From assembly GCA_034440635.1 (NCBI GenBank), contig JAOTON010000768.1, positions 1,024,501-1,088,500 on the forward strand: a DNA stretch of 64,000 nt. The letters run 5' to 3'. Under the pieces are notes generated by a model. That model was not told where the DNA came from and did no database searches. It was given only the letters and a program-made list of their open reading frames with translations. This document shows, piece after piece, positions 10,760 to 22,299 of the stretch. The position numbers were made by a program, and so were the translations under genes. Positions within the stretch are counted from its first letter, which is position 1, and every line of letters starts with the position of its first letter. Source of the stretch: Lepas anatifera (Eukaryota; Arthropoda; Thecostraca; Lepadidae).

Positions 10760-12690
10760 CCATGGCGTAACACGCGAGGTGGAGAGGGGGTGATGGTGCC
10801 GTCCTCCGGACTGGCCTACGGCCGGCGTAGCCGACAGGCTTTCGGTGTCTGAGGTAGTATCGGGTCAAGGGCATCACGGCCCCGCCGTCCCGGAGCTACG
10901 CCGGGTCTGGGTGGATGGTACCGAAAAGGCGGAGCCGCAGTCCCCCCATGCACGGGCACCGGAGCAGAACGTGCTCGGGTGTATCCGGGCCCTCGCGGCA
11001 GAAGAGACAGTGCGTATCAGGGCGCGCCAGGTCCGCGCCTTGTTGACAGGGACAAGTAGGAAGACGGCTCTGACACCCGAGACAGCACTCGATCACGAGT
11101 AAGTGATGCGGTGGAGGTATTGACGGGTGAGTCCCCAGTGCCCCGCCCACAGCTGACGAACGTTGACGGTGTCTTTCCGGCTACCGAAGAGATGGCGCGG
11201 TCGACGGCTCGAACGAAACAGCGGACGTCAACAGGCGCGGTTCCCTGTGGAAAGCTGGAGGCTTCCTTATCCAGTGCGTCCACTCTTTCATTACCTGGAA
11301 GCCCAACGTTGGCCAGGACTCATTGCAGGAAAGCGTCTTGAACCCTGGCCACGATTTGGAACCGATGCGCCTATCAGGGTCCGTTGGTCGCCGGGGCCGC
11401 TCGCAAGGGTCGTGAGTGCAGCTTGCGAGTCCGTGCATAGAACGATGGGGCGCCAACAGGAGCGCCTCCCATCTCCAGCAGTGGCTCCAGCGCCGCTCGC
11501 ATGGCAACGAGCTCGGCGCAAGTGCTGCTGTAGTTTTCCCGCCGGGGCTGTGACCAAATGTTCTTCTCCAGAGGGAAGCATGACTGGAGCACCTCCTCCC
11601 CCGCACTCACTCCTCCTTCCGCTGAGCCGTCGCTCCAGTCAGGTGGCCTGGTCTGGCAGGGTGTCAAGGTGTTCCTCTGCGGCGGCACGGCGCTGTGCAT
11701 CCGGAGTACCTTGCTGGTCGTCCGGGCCGACATCCAGGCGGATGTGGACGAGGGTCCTGTCCACCCAGGGAGGATAGGTAGTGGTGTGCAGCTTCGCCAC
11801 TATGGGGAACGCACCCGCTCTCTCCCCAGGGCCCTCGCGCCAGCAGCCCACCAGCCCGTGGTGGTGATCAGGCGCTGGGGGGGGCAGTGAATGCCGCCAT
11901 CACGCAGAGTGGGTCGTCCTCCCCAGAGCTTGAGCCGAGCCTACCAGCCTCACTGCCAACAGCTGACGCCGTACCCTGACGGTCGTGAGGCCCGCCTCTG
12001 TCAACAGTGGGTCTCGCGGGGTGCTGACGGGGCAGCCGGTGATGTCTCGGGCGGCAGCCCTGAGGGGCCGCCGTGGCATGGCTGCCCGCCGCTTCCCAGT
12101 CACACGTGGAGCTCCTGGGGCGTGAACTCAGGGCTGCCGCCCGAGACATCACCGGCTGCCCCGTCAGCGTACTCGCCGCGGCGGTTTTGTGCCGCGCACA
12201 TGTCGCTGGCCACCTTGCGGAGCTGTGACTCTCAGTCCCCAGGAGAGACCCGTCATCCTGCAGGGCTGGGCGATGCAGGGCTCCGTCTCCTTGCAGAGGT
12301 GGAGACAGCGTTCCCCGAAATAAAGCTGCCTGTCAAAAGTCAGGCCGAGAAGCTTCAGGTACTGCCCACCTCGGACGTCGGCGCCGTCCACCTTGATGGA
12401 GAGGTTCTGGGCGTCCTGGTAACACTGGCAGCACGAGCACCTGCGTCTTGCACCCGGTGATGGCCGTCTTCCGCTCCCGCGCCCAGCCGATCATGGTGTC
12501 GACAGCCTGGATGGCGCGCTCTATGGCGAGGTCAACGAGGCACCCGATGCTCAATGTAGCCATGTCATCGGCGCACATATACACCGAGGTGCCCGGAACG
12601 CGCCGCAGGGCCTCCAAGTCCGCCGACCAAGGGGTAACCCGGGTTGGGGCAAGGACCGACCCCTTCGGCTGACCGGTGCGGGAGTAACCC
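10760..12690 (-). pseudogene. R1/I-group non-LTR retrotransposon fragment (RT end, RNase H-like, C-terminal zinc motif)
   Basis: Read on the minus strand: PKGSVLAPTRVTPW (RT motif LPQGSVLxP), then YMCADDMATLSIG with the catalytic ADD, a thumb-like block (CKTQVLVL, GLTFDRQLYFG), a possible RNase H remnant (LCTDSQAALTTL), and the C-terminal CLFCREGPDTPEHVLLRCP (CCHC) typical of R1/I/LOA elements. The frame is broken many times. It is 5'-truncated at about 12690 and fades out near 10760. GC content is far higher than the flanks, which marks it as inserted sequence. Confidence 0.7.
12023..12168. repeat. 41-bp perfect inverted repeat inside the R1-like fragment
   Basis: Arms 12023-12063 and 12128-12168 are exact reverse complements with a 64-bp spacer. 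Such a structure is not expected in RT coding sequence and implies a rearrangement after or during insertion. Confidence 0.9.
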
Positions 12691-12699
12691 CATCCCCGA

Positions 12700-13240
12700 T
12701 AGGAAGTCCTGGCTCCACCTATGTATCAACGTAAGGGGTCGAGAGGACGGGGATGCCTGGCCACAGAGGATGTAGCGTCACGGTCAGTGGCCTGTTCAGT
12801 TGTAGTTGATGAGATTTAACAGGAAAGAAACATGAGTTCGTTTTTTTCAACGAACGTCTCCCTTCGTTGAAATTACAGTTTGGAACGTTTTTCTACCGGT
12901 CAGGAGGCACCGTCCCCTCGTAAAGGGTCACAGTTAATAGCATCCCCCTCTAGTACTCGTTGTAGGCAGACCGCAAGGAAACACAGCTGGAGAGGCCTGG
13001 GCCCCAACGAAAAAACTATTTTGGGGAGTGAAGCCAAAAGTACTCACGCCGGATTTATTTTCCTTAAGGGATTTGAATCTCAGTTTTCTAAGACTCATCA
13101 AAGCTTGTGTAACCAAGGTTTAGTCTTGAGTGTTTTGGTTCGCAACCTTGACACATACACTTATAGAGTTTTTTCTCTAACGTCATGAATTTTATTTCCC
13201 TAACTTTTCTCTACATTGAAATCAACTCACTTGACACACA
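12700..13240. other. No gene recognised
   Basis: Mixed-composition sequence between the R1-like fragment and the SINE. I see no domain or RNA feature. Confidence 0.4.
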
Positions 13241-13260
13241 CAAGCACAACTGGATCAAAC

Positions 13261-13448
13261 AGGGGTCTGGGTGGCGCAGTCGGTTAGCGCGCGCACTCGG
13301 CTCGGCCCACGGCATTCTCGAAGTGTTCGAGGTTCAGGTTCGAGGAGCCCGCCCAGAGGCAGGTTTTGAAAGCCTAACTCATTCCTCAATCCCCCTACAA
13401 GGCTATATGATATCAGCAGTTGGTGTGTCGTTAAACGCCAAACAGTAT
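13261..13448 (+). mobile_element. tRNA-derived SINE with target-site duplication
   Basis: A 13-bp duplication flanks the unit (AACTGGATCAAAC at 13248-13260, AACTGGACCAAAC at 13449-13461). The head is tRNA-like: an A box TGGCGCAGTCGG near 13271 and a B box GGTTCGAGGAG near 13337, the two internal RNA polymerase III promoter elements. The tail ends GTCGTTAAACGCCAAACAG, a type of ending seen in invertebrate SINEs. About 190 bp in total. Its partner LINE is not identified. Confidence 0.8.
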
Positions 13449-13903
13449 AACTGGACCAAACATTGTGCGGCTTGAGCACACCTTCCAAGATTGTTCAAAC
13501 CGCCTCTTTGATTGGTTAATGTTTCCACAAGCTTCCTGTAACTGGTGATAGAAGATACTGCCTTTTGCTTGACGACGTTGTGTCACCCCCGGTTCTGAAA
13601 ATCGTCTGAATTGGTTGAGAGCGGGCTACTGCTTTTTGCCTGACGAAGCATACCGTGTTTATGATGCCTACGGCTTTTTGACATGCCAAATTTGGTCATA
13701 TTTTAAAAAATATTGATTTTTGAAAATTTCTGTCACCACCACAAAACGCGCCGCAGCGAGAGCTTTCCAATGATACCAAAAACCAGAAATCAACAAAAAT
13801 TGGACTTACTGCTTTCTGCCTTCCAATGGCAGAATTGATAATGCAACAACAAACTATTACACTACAGCATTCAAGAAATAGTATTAAATGAGTTGCACTC
13901 ATA

Positions 13904-13925
13904 CCTATACCTATACCTATACCTA
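13904..13925. repeat. ACCTAT hexamer tail of the CR1/L2-like element
   Basis: Three to four tandem ACCTAT units (TATAGG on the element strand) mark the 3' end of the minus-strand retrotransposon. Short microsatellite tails instead of poly(A) are typical of CR1/L2-type elements. Confidence 0.75.
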
Positions 13926-15516
13926 AATATTACAGATTTTGCAAGGCCTTATCGGCCTGTTGGCTCTGGTCTTTGACGCGCTCTTTCCAGGCTGAGTCTT
14001 TTGTCAGTCTTTCTCAGATCGAAGCATCTGAGAGAAGCGGAGGCCCTCGTTGACCGAGTGACCTGCCGAGAAGTGTTCCTAGAGTGTATGTGTGGACCTA
14101 ATGAGCTCCTGGGGAGATACATGATTCTCGAATACCGAGAAGCCCACGTACCTCAGGCACTCGTGTCGATTAACGGTCTTCGTCGGGGACGTGGAACATC
14201 TGCCGGGCCCAGTGATTGTCCAACCGAGACTTGAACGTATTTAATGAAGGAGCAGCTATCACGTGGGCTGGTAATGCATTCCAGCTGTTCACAATCCGGA
14301 CCCCGAAGGACGCCCTACGCACGCGCGAGACAGCATCCGGCTTCGTTAACTTCATAGCATGCCCGCGCGTTCGAGATCGGCCGTCAAGATGGAAGAACTG
14401 GGTGTAGTTCTGATCGATGGCGCCATGTAAGAGTTGATAAACTCTTATCATGTCCCCCGGAGTCGACGATGGTAGAGGGAGGGTAGATTGAGTGCAAGCA
14501 GTCTATCAACATACGAGTGTCGTCTCAGGGATGGTACCATGCGGGTGGCTCGACGTTGGACTCTCTCAATAAGCCTCTGATCTGCCCTGTTAAATGGTCC
14601 CCAGACAGAGTTTCCGTATTCGAGCAGTGGGCGCACCATAGTTTTGTAGAGTAGCGGAAGTGTGAAAGTGTCGATGTTGGCAAAAGACCTCCTCATGATC
14701 GCCAGTACTCTGGATGCCTTAGAGGCTGCTGTGGCTGCCTGGCGTCAAAATTTCAGGTCTCTATCCACAAGAACTCCCAGGTCCTTCTCAACCTCTTGTG
14801 CCTGGACTTTTTCCGCCGTCCATTTCGTAATTGTGTTCTTGGTTGTTGTTTCCTAAGTGGAGCACGCCGCATTTGCTTAAGTTGAAGGGCATCTGCCAAG
14901 TGGAGGACCAATCCAGTGCCCTTTCCAGGTCTGCCTGGAGGGATGCAACAAGAGTGGAGGAGTCGGCTCTGGCATAGAGCTTGGTGTCGTCCGCAAAGAT
15001 TTTGATGCCTGAGGCGATGGTGTCCGGCAGGTCGTTGATATAGACAAGGAACAACACGGGGCCCAGCACTGAACCCTGCGGGACGCCACTGGTAACATGT
15101 ACCCAGTCAGAAGCTGAAGAGCCAACCACCACCTGCTGGCGGCGACCCGTGAGAAATGCTCTCAACCAGGCTAGCAGCCTCCCCCTACACCATACCCTTC
15201 TAATTTGGTAAGCAGGCGCTCATGCGGGACCGAGTCAAATGCCTTTTGGAAATCTAGATACACAGTGTCGATGGGGTGGCCTTCCTCAATTTGCCGACTC
15301 CAGTCTTCCATGGCTTCCAGGAGTTGCGATTCGCACGAACGTTGAGGACGAAACCCATGTTGATGACTGGTCAGGAGGTTATGCGCGTCAAGGTGGCCCA
15401 GAAGTGCATCTTTTATCAGAGACTCAAGCAGTTTGCATGGTATGGCGGTTAGGCTGACAGGCCTGTAGTTCCCTGGGTCTTGTTTGTCTCCTTTTTTAAA
15501 AAGGAGACAAACAAGT
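13926..15516 (-). pseudogene. CR1/L2-like non-LTR retrotransposon, 5'-truncated reverse transcriptase
   Basis: The minus strand reads FKKGDKQDPGNYRPVSLTAI (RT 1), HGFRPQRSCESQLL (RT 2), TVYLDFQKAFDSVPH (RT 3/A), TSGVPQGSVLGPVLFLVYIN (RT 4/B), IFADDTKLY with the catalytic DD (RT 5/C), FNLSKCGVLHLG, then the thumb and C-terminus (LEYGNSVWGPFN, RVQRRATRMV, FGVRIVNSWNALP, FKSRLDNHW) ending at 14170. Frames shift at about 15165-15171, 14790 and 14450. The endonuclease and any ORF1 are absent because the element is truncated at about 15516. The 3' UTR of about 245 nt leads to the hexamer tail. Confidence 0.85.
15479..15515. repeat. Snap-back palindrome at the 5' truncation point of the CR1/L2-like element
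   Basis: CTTGTTTGTCTCC, an A/T run, then GGAGACAAACAAG: an inverted copy of the first RT bases directly at the truncated end. This resembles the short inversions left by twin priming or template switching during target-primed reverse transcription. Confidence 0.75.
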
Positions 15517-15714
15517 AATAGTAACAAGTAAGTAACAACAATAAATCATAACAATGGGAAAGTCAATGAGGATGAAAGAAATAATAGATATATTGTTGAC
15601 AAATAATCAGACAGAGAAAATAAACCTTAGAAAATTATTGTGATTTAATGTCCAATCAGTGTCTATTGCTTTGATTGCCTTGGAACACTCTCAAACAAAC
15701 CTTACCCACCCCCA

Positions 15715-16080
15715 GTGTAGTGCCAGTCAGCAAAGTATGACAGCAGGCCAGACGAGTCGCACCATCCATCTAAAATTTTCACACCGCCATCCACCAAAAT
15801 TTCACACCAATCTGTCATATACCAGTGAGAAAAACACACCCATTTCTACCCACACAATGCAATGCTACCTCTCTTATTAGATAGATAGTCAAGGACTTTT
15901 TATAAGGCGCCCTCCTCTGTCTTTATAACCATTCAGCTATCATATGTTTGGTTTTAGTGTCATCTTCCTCGCACCAGTCTCGCAAATTTACATCAGGCTA
16001 ATAAAATTCACACCGCTCACTCCTGTCTCCACACAGACGAGATCTCATCGAAAATGCCATACTTTGCACACTGTGTGTAG
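15715..16080. repeat. Direct copy of the 8.6 kb dispersed repeat
   Basis: Shares the blocks AAAGTATG(A)CAGCAGGCCAGAC, CACACCCATTTCTACCCAC, CTCTCTTATTAG and TTGGTTTTAGTGTCA with 8700-8980. It also contains the motif AAGGACTTTTTATAAGGCGC, found again near 21735 and inverted near 9297. Confidence 0.65.
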
Positions 16081-17100
16081 TGTAGGGTCCCACACAGGGG
16101 TTGCTCATGCAATTCTTTTCCATTCATTTTTTGGTTCTGTTTTTCAAAGAAAGCATATACAAGACATGAAAAAGACACGAGTACTATATGAAAGGTCCCA
16201 ACAGCACCCCACACCCACGAGCAGAGAAAATCAGCATGTGCATGAATATAAATGCCAGAGCAGGCCAACACACAATGGCTTGCAGTGCGCTAAATTCTAT
16301 TGTTACCTTTGGCTACATCGAACTCACGCTATTTCTCCTACATGCATCTGCACCTCAAACCCTGCCAGCGTTTTACCAGTCACCTGCTTGCATTGTGTGT
16401 GATCCATTTTTACCTGTGTTATGAATACATGTATGGACTGAACCCGCGGAAATGCCAACTGCCCCAGCGCACTCACGGTAGCGAGTGGCAGGGTAATAGA
16501 ACGGGAATGGGTAGTTAAAGTACCCTGAATGGGCCTTGTCCAGGCGCAGATGCAGACTGCCTGCCTAGCATTTTTGCCTAGTGTTAGAAGTGTATGTTTT
16601 ATCATGTACCTACTTCGTTTTAACTGTTAGGCGCCTATGGATCCAAGCGGTGTCCCAAGGCAATAGAGTAAGCGGTGTCCTAACCCAAAAGGCCGTGCAC
16701 GCGGTAACGCGGTTTCCCTACATTGACACGCGGCAATGCAACTCCCATCATCACATCACGCAGCGGCAGATTCGCTAAGCCGGCTAGTGGCGGAGGTTGT
16801 AGTTATTCGAAACTCGCTATAAAGCTAGATAGAAATTCCCTCTAGAAACCCTCCAGGGCTTTACCTTCATCAACCTGAACAGAACTGGACCAACTCAAAC
16901 ATCACAGAACCAAACATTACCAAACAGAGGTGGGGGGGGGGCACGGGGGGAGGTAGGGAAGGGGGGGCAGAAGGGAGGAAACCAGACCGGACAGAACTGA
17001 ACCGAGCCTAACCTAACAGATCATACTCTACACAAATTGAGAATTGAGTCGGGGGGGAAGCAATGACGACGTGGAACGTCCAAATTTAAGGGAAAGGGAC
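16081..17100. other. No gene recognised
   Basis: Unique-looking sequence with a G-run near 16930 and no supported coding or RNA feature. Confidence 0.4.
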
Positions 17101-18850
17101 ACCTCCCTAGTAACACAGTAACATTGTCACAATGTTGTGAAAATTTTACGAATATATTGTGACAGCATTGTCCAACAATGTTGCCAAAATATTTTTTGTG
17201 GACACGGAACAATGCTGTGACTATATTGTCTGGACATTACGGAAAGTCAAATGTCGGTGTAATTCCTGAATTTAATACAAAATCCATACAAAAGCACGTT
17301 TTAACCCTTACCCCGGTGGTGGGTACGAGCCACCTTCGCCTGGTGGGTGGGCTAAAAAAGACCCCCAACGATCTCAAAAACTAAGAGAGCTAGAAAAAGC
17401 GCAAAACGGCAATCGAAAGCTCTTCGAAAATGATATCGAAAATAATTCGGTCATTTTTTGTCAGGTCAATATCAAGGTCACCAGAGGTCAAAATAGGTCA
17501 AAATCACTAATATGAAGTGTACTAAGAAAACCTCATATATCTCAGAAACTAGGATAGCTAGAAACATTTTTCTAACACCATTCGAAAACTCTTGAAATGC
17601 GCTTTCATAACAGTGGCATTCATTTTCGTGTCAGATCAAAGCCTAGAGAGCTACAGGTCACTGAATATTGGGCATATTCTTGGAAATGTCCATAGCCACC
17701 CATGCATAAGGGCGTTTACTTTTTCGCTAATAGCTTCCAAACCAAACATGATGCAGCCATATTTTATGCACCATTGCAATCCTCTCGTCAATACAAATCG
17801 AATGATTTATGATATTGCTATGCCAGGTCAAATTTAAGAATTTGACCTGACTCAGGTCAGCAGTCTGACCCAACTTGACCTGGTATAGTCATGATGTATA
17901 TCATTTGACTTGCAGTGACTATACAAACACTTAAGTGACAAAATAAAACTTCTATCTTATTTCATTAAACAATTATAGAGTAAAACACCAAAAATGCTTA
18001 TTTGACCTAAGGTGACCCTTTAAAGGTCACAAGTCAAAATTTTTAGCATCAACTTCAGAAATGGGCTAAAAGCAAGTCGTAACCGATGTTTGAACTTGAT
18101 TCCATCTATACTTACTGAGAAAAGCTCATTTCGTGATTTTCCCCATGTATTTACAATGGGGAGGTCATGCTCTGCACATGACCTTAGGTCACCAATATCA
18201 AAAATCCCGGAACATATGTTGTAGCTCCTGGTGAGCCCATTATGTGGTATGAGTTTGAACTTGATCGATTAACCCTTCTTTTAGTCATGCGGTTCTAAGC
18301 ATTTTTTGAGGTGAGGTCACTTCACCTGGCCTGGTGACCTGACCTGATATGACCTTGAGCTAAAATTTTCAGGAAAGATGTAAAAATGATGAAGGAACAG
18401 CTAGACCAAGTTTGGCGGCGCTGCGCGCCGCCGTTTTTTGGTCGCTTCGGAAAAACCCGAAGGGGGGTCTAAAAAGACCCCCCACCAGGGCGAAGGTTAA
18501 TGGCATAATTGTTATGCAAGAGTATCCAAATAATCCTGTCTCCTTTTCAAGACAAATTATTTTTTGCCATAATGCCTTGATTTGATAGCAATGTTGCAGA
18601 AATATTGCAAAAATGTTATTTGGGGCATTATTGCTTGGAAAATATTGCTACAACATTGTTGCAATATTATGCAAAGGTTGTTAACACATTGTGGCAATAT
18701 TGTTTAGGTTGTTGTGACAATGTTGTTAAAACATTGCCTCACCTTTACTACAACGTTGTGGATATGTTGCGGATATGTTATATAGATGTTGATATGACAA
18801 TATGCCTGCAATATTGGTTTTCAATATGGCTGTAATATTGCTTCCCTAAT
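17100..18850. repeat. ACAATGTTG-type repeat, split by a TTAA element
   Basis: The flanks 17110-17230 and 18580-18850 share dense irregular copies of ACAATGTTG/CAACATTGT and AATATTGC. The 1.2 kb TTAA element sits between them, so it inserted into this older repeat. A related patch lies at 22900-22990. Confidence 0.55.
17305..18496 (+). mobile_element. TTAA-flanked non-autonomous element A, rich in AGGTCA hexamers
   Basis: Flanked by TTAA at 17301-17304 and 18497-18500. The ends are imperfect inverted repeats (CCCTTACCCCGGTGGTGGG and, inverted, CCTTCGCCCTGGTGGGG). Near each end is a hairpin-forming GGGTC-TTTTTAGA-CCCC block. The interior holds many AGGTCA/TGACCT hexamers and no transposase. 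An inverted copy lies at 19569-20763. The TTAA duplication suggests a piggyBac-mobilised MITE, by inference. Confidence 0.65.
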
Positions 18851-18944
18851 ATCGTGGGAACGTCTACATTACTGATCATCGTCACATTCGTTCGAATCCG
18901 TCAGGAAGAAGGCTGGAGTTTCCGTTGAGCAGTTAATTACAGTC

Positions 18945-19083
18945 GGACGATATGAACACACGCGGCCGGCCAGTGCCGCACACAGATAGCCCGACCCATG
19001 AGGCGAAGAACAGTTTATCGTAGTCGGACGATGTGAACACACGAGGCCAGCCAGTGCCGCGCGCAGACGGCCCGACCCATGAG
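18945..19083. repeat. Two direct copies of a roughly 68-bp unit
   Basis: Both copies contain AGTCGGACGAT(A/G)TGAACACACG, then GGCC(G/A)GCCAGTGCCGC and CCCGACCCATGAG. A related segment with ATGAATAAGAGATACCTGG follows at 19290 and its complement is at about 22430-22470. Confidence 0.75.
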
Positions 19084-19568
19084 TGTTATAATCTCGTTAT
19101 GTTCTGCGGCTTCGTCTCGCGCACACGTAAATGTTCTGTGCAGTAGCAGGCTGTGCTAGGCTCGACTCCCACCGAATGCAAACACACACCGGCCACGGTC
19201 ACCGCCGCCGGCCAAGCCCGGGAAGGGCAGCGCAAGCACGCCGGCCGGCGGGGAATCACAACAATAAGGCGTTGAGCAGCTTATCGCAGTCGGACCATGA
19301 ATAAGAGATACCTGGATCGGAGACTCCCTGTCGGCGCCTTTGATGTGAGCGACAGCGGTCGTCCGCCTAGCGGGAAAAGTGGGAAGCTTCGACATACAGG
19401 GCGCCGGCCGCCGGACGCCTCGGACGCAGGCGCGTCAAATGGGGAAAACGGCCACGACTCGTCGAAATCGAGGCCACATTTAGCACATCTCTGCAGACAG
19501 CGTGGTTCCAGCCGACAGATGAGCATGTTCTGTATCACGCTTTTCATTTTCCAGGGCATTGCCTTTAA

Positions 19569-20763
19569 CCTTCGCCCGGGTGGGGGGGTCTTTTTAGACC
19601 CCCTCGGGTTTTTCGAAGCGACCAAAAAACGGCGGCGCGCAGCGCCACCAAACTTGGTCTAGCTGTTCCTTCATCATTTTTACATCTTTCCTGAAAATTT
19701 TGGCTCAAGGTCATATCAGGTCAGGTCACCAGGTCAGGTGAAGTGACCTCACCTCAAAAAATACTTAGGACGGCATAACTAAAAGAAGGGTTAATCGATC
19801 AAGATGAAACTCATACCACATCTTGGGCCCACCAGGAGCTACAACATTTGTTCCGGGATTTTTGATATTGGTGACCTAAGGTCATGTGCAGAGCATGACC
19901 TCCCCATTGACAATGCATGGGGAAAATCACGAAATGAGCTTTTCTCAGTAATTATGGATGGAATCAACTTCAAACATCGGTTGCGACTTGCTCTTAGCCC
20001 ATTTCTGAAGCTGATACCAAAGTTTTTGACTTGTGACCTTTAAAAGGTCACCTTAGGTCAAATAAGCATTTTTTGGTGTTTTTCTCTATAAATTTTGAAT
20101 AAACTAAGATAGAGCTATTATTTTGTCACCAAAGTGTTTGTATAGTCACTGGAAGTCAAATGATATACATCATGACTATACCAGGTCAAGTTGGGTCAGA
20201 CCGTTGACCCGGGTCAGGTCAAATTCTTAAATTTGACCTGGCATAGCAATATCATATATCATTCGATTCGTATTGACGAGAGGATTGCAATGGTGCATAA
20301 ACTATGGCTGTATCTTGTTTGGTTTGGAAGCTATTAGCGAAAAAGTAAACGCCCTTATGCATGGTTGGCTATGGACATTCCCAAGAATATGCCCAATATT
20401 TAGTGACCTGTAGCTCCCTAGGCTTTGACCTGACACGAAAATGAATGCCACTGTAATGAAAGCGCATCTCAAGAGCTTTCGAATGGTGTTAGAAAAATGT
20501 TTCTAGCTATCATAGTTTCTGAGATATAGGAGGTTTTCTTAGTACACCTCATATTAACGATTTTGACCTATTTTGACCTCTGGTGACCTTGATAATGACC
20601 TGACAAGAAAAATGACTGAAGTATTTTCGATATCATTTTCGAAGAGCTTTCGATTGCCGTTTTGCGCTTTTTTCTAGCTTTCTTAGTTTTTGAGATCGTG
20701 GGGGGGGTCTTTTTAGCCCCCCACCATGGCGAAGGTGGCTCGTACCCGCCACCGGGGCAAGGG
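19569..20763 (-). mobile_element. TTAA-flanked element B, inverted copy of element A
   Basis: TTAA at 19565-19568 and 20764-20767. The sequence is the complement of element A from end to end, with small differences. It carries the same AGGTCA arrays and no coding capacity. Together A and B form a 3.4 kb inverted-repeat structure with a loop of about 1.07 kb. Confidence 0.65.
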
Positions 20764-20899
20764 TTAATAGGGGTCAGGGACATGGGAGAGGGTGGCAAAC
20801 TGAATCCCCCAAAAGACACATTTTCCCTGCATTACACGATGACGTGATGTCATAGGCGAAGCAGGGGGAAGGGGCGGATGCGGCTGCCCCATAACTTTC

Positions 20900-22290
20900 G
20901 GACTGGGGTAGTGCTCCCCCAGCCCCCCACTCGAGAGCCGGTGTCAGAAGCCCCCGAGAGCCGGTATCAGGGTCCCCGAGAGTCAGTCAGGGGACCCCGA
21001 AAATTAGTATCAGGACCACCCTCCCCTCGAGAGTTGACCTCAGGAGTCCCTCGAGTCATTCTCAGGGGACTCCAAAGGCCAGTATCAGGGGCCCCCAAGA
21101 TTTAATCACGAGAGACCCAAGTTATTATCAGGGCCCATCCGTTTTGGTCTCTGGGGACCTCCTCTCAGGGTTCCGAAAGCTAATTATGGGGATCCGAGAA
21201 TTATTATCATAGGTGCTGCCAAGTGTTAGTTTCAGGGCCCCCATGTCTCAAGGACGTCTTTTTCAGGAGCCAAGAGTTCGTTTCAAGGGGGCCCTGAAAG
21301 CTAGTTTTGGGACCCAGAATTAGTGTTAAATCCGAGAGTAATTGGGGGCGCCCCAGGATTAGTCTCGGAGGGCTGTCGGAAATCATTTCCATCCCCACCC
21401 TCCGAGAGTCAGCCTCAGGGGACCCTGAGCTAATCTGGATGTCCCTGACAGTAAATATCAGCCCCCTCGCCCCACTCGGAGCAAATCTGGGGTCGCGATA
21501 TATAGTCCGAGAGGTGCTGCCGAGAACTTATCTCAGGAGCCCCGAGATATTATCAGGGGCCCCCTCAGTTTTCTTCTAACAGGCCCCCAGGAATCAGTCT
21601 GAGTTCCCTGAGAGCTAATCGGTGGAGCGGCCGAAATGAGCCTTATTGAGTGCCACCAAGTGTTGGTCTCTGGGAGCCCCAGAGCCAGTCTCCGGGATCC
21701 CCTAAGAGCTAAACGGGGGAGGGGTTAGTTAGTTAAGGACTTTTTATAAGGCGTTCTGTGCAAAGCACCTTTGCCCGCCTCTAAAGTAGGGGGAGGGGCC
21801 AAAAATTAGCCTTCTATGAGTGTCCCATGGACCTAAAATAACGGTCCGCCGATGGACCTTTTATTTCGGGGGAGTGGGGTCAATATGAATTTAGACACCC
21901 GGTTGTGATAAGTATTCGATGGGGGCTACCCCATGGTTCCGCATCGCACATAGGCGCGATAATCAAGTTGGTAGAAAAAGGTAGTCATGTAACGAAAAAG
22001 GTCCGGAAATGGTCCTTGGGGCCCCTGAGACCGACTAACGGGGGCCCCTGAACCGACTTTCGGGGAGCCCTGAGACCGTCTCTCGCAGGCTCTAAGACCA
22101 ACCCCTCGCGGTGCCCCTGAGATAGCTTTCGGGGGCCCTGAGAACAACTCTTGAGGCCCGCCTGAGATAAACTCTCTTGGAAGGGAGCCCTGCGGCCGAT
22201 TCGGGGCTCCTGAGAATGCATCTCGGAGACCTCCAGAGTCTGACGCTGGGGCCCCCTGATCGGCCCGATGGGGTCCGCAGACCCCTAGGA
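20900..22290. repeat. Degenerate CCCCGAGAGTNAGTATCAGGGG repeat in two opposed blocks
   Basis: From 20920 to 21715 the plus strand repeats CCCGAGAG, then AGT or AGC, then TATCAGGGGCCCC at 30-45 bp spacing. From 21990 to 22290 the complement pattern (GGGGCCCCTGAGAC, GACT or GTCT, CTCGGGG) runs the other way. Units are too diverged for a simple minisatellite. No coding frame is preserved. Confidence 0.55.
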
Positions 22291-22299
22291 CCCACCTCC

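Noticed and set aside
18880..18905. tRNA gene from a GTTCGAATCC B-box-like match
   Set aside because: No matching A box at the right distance and no cloverleaf.
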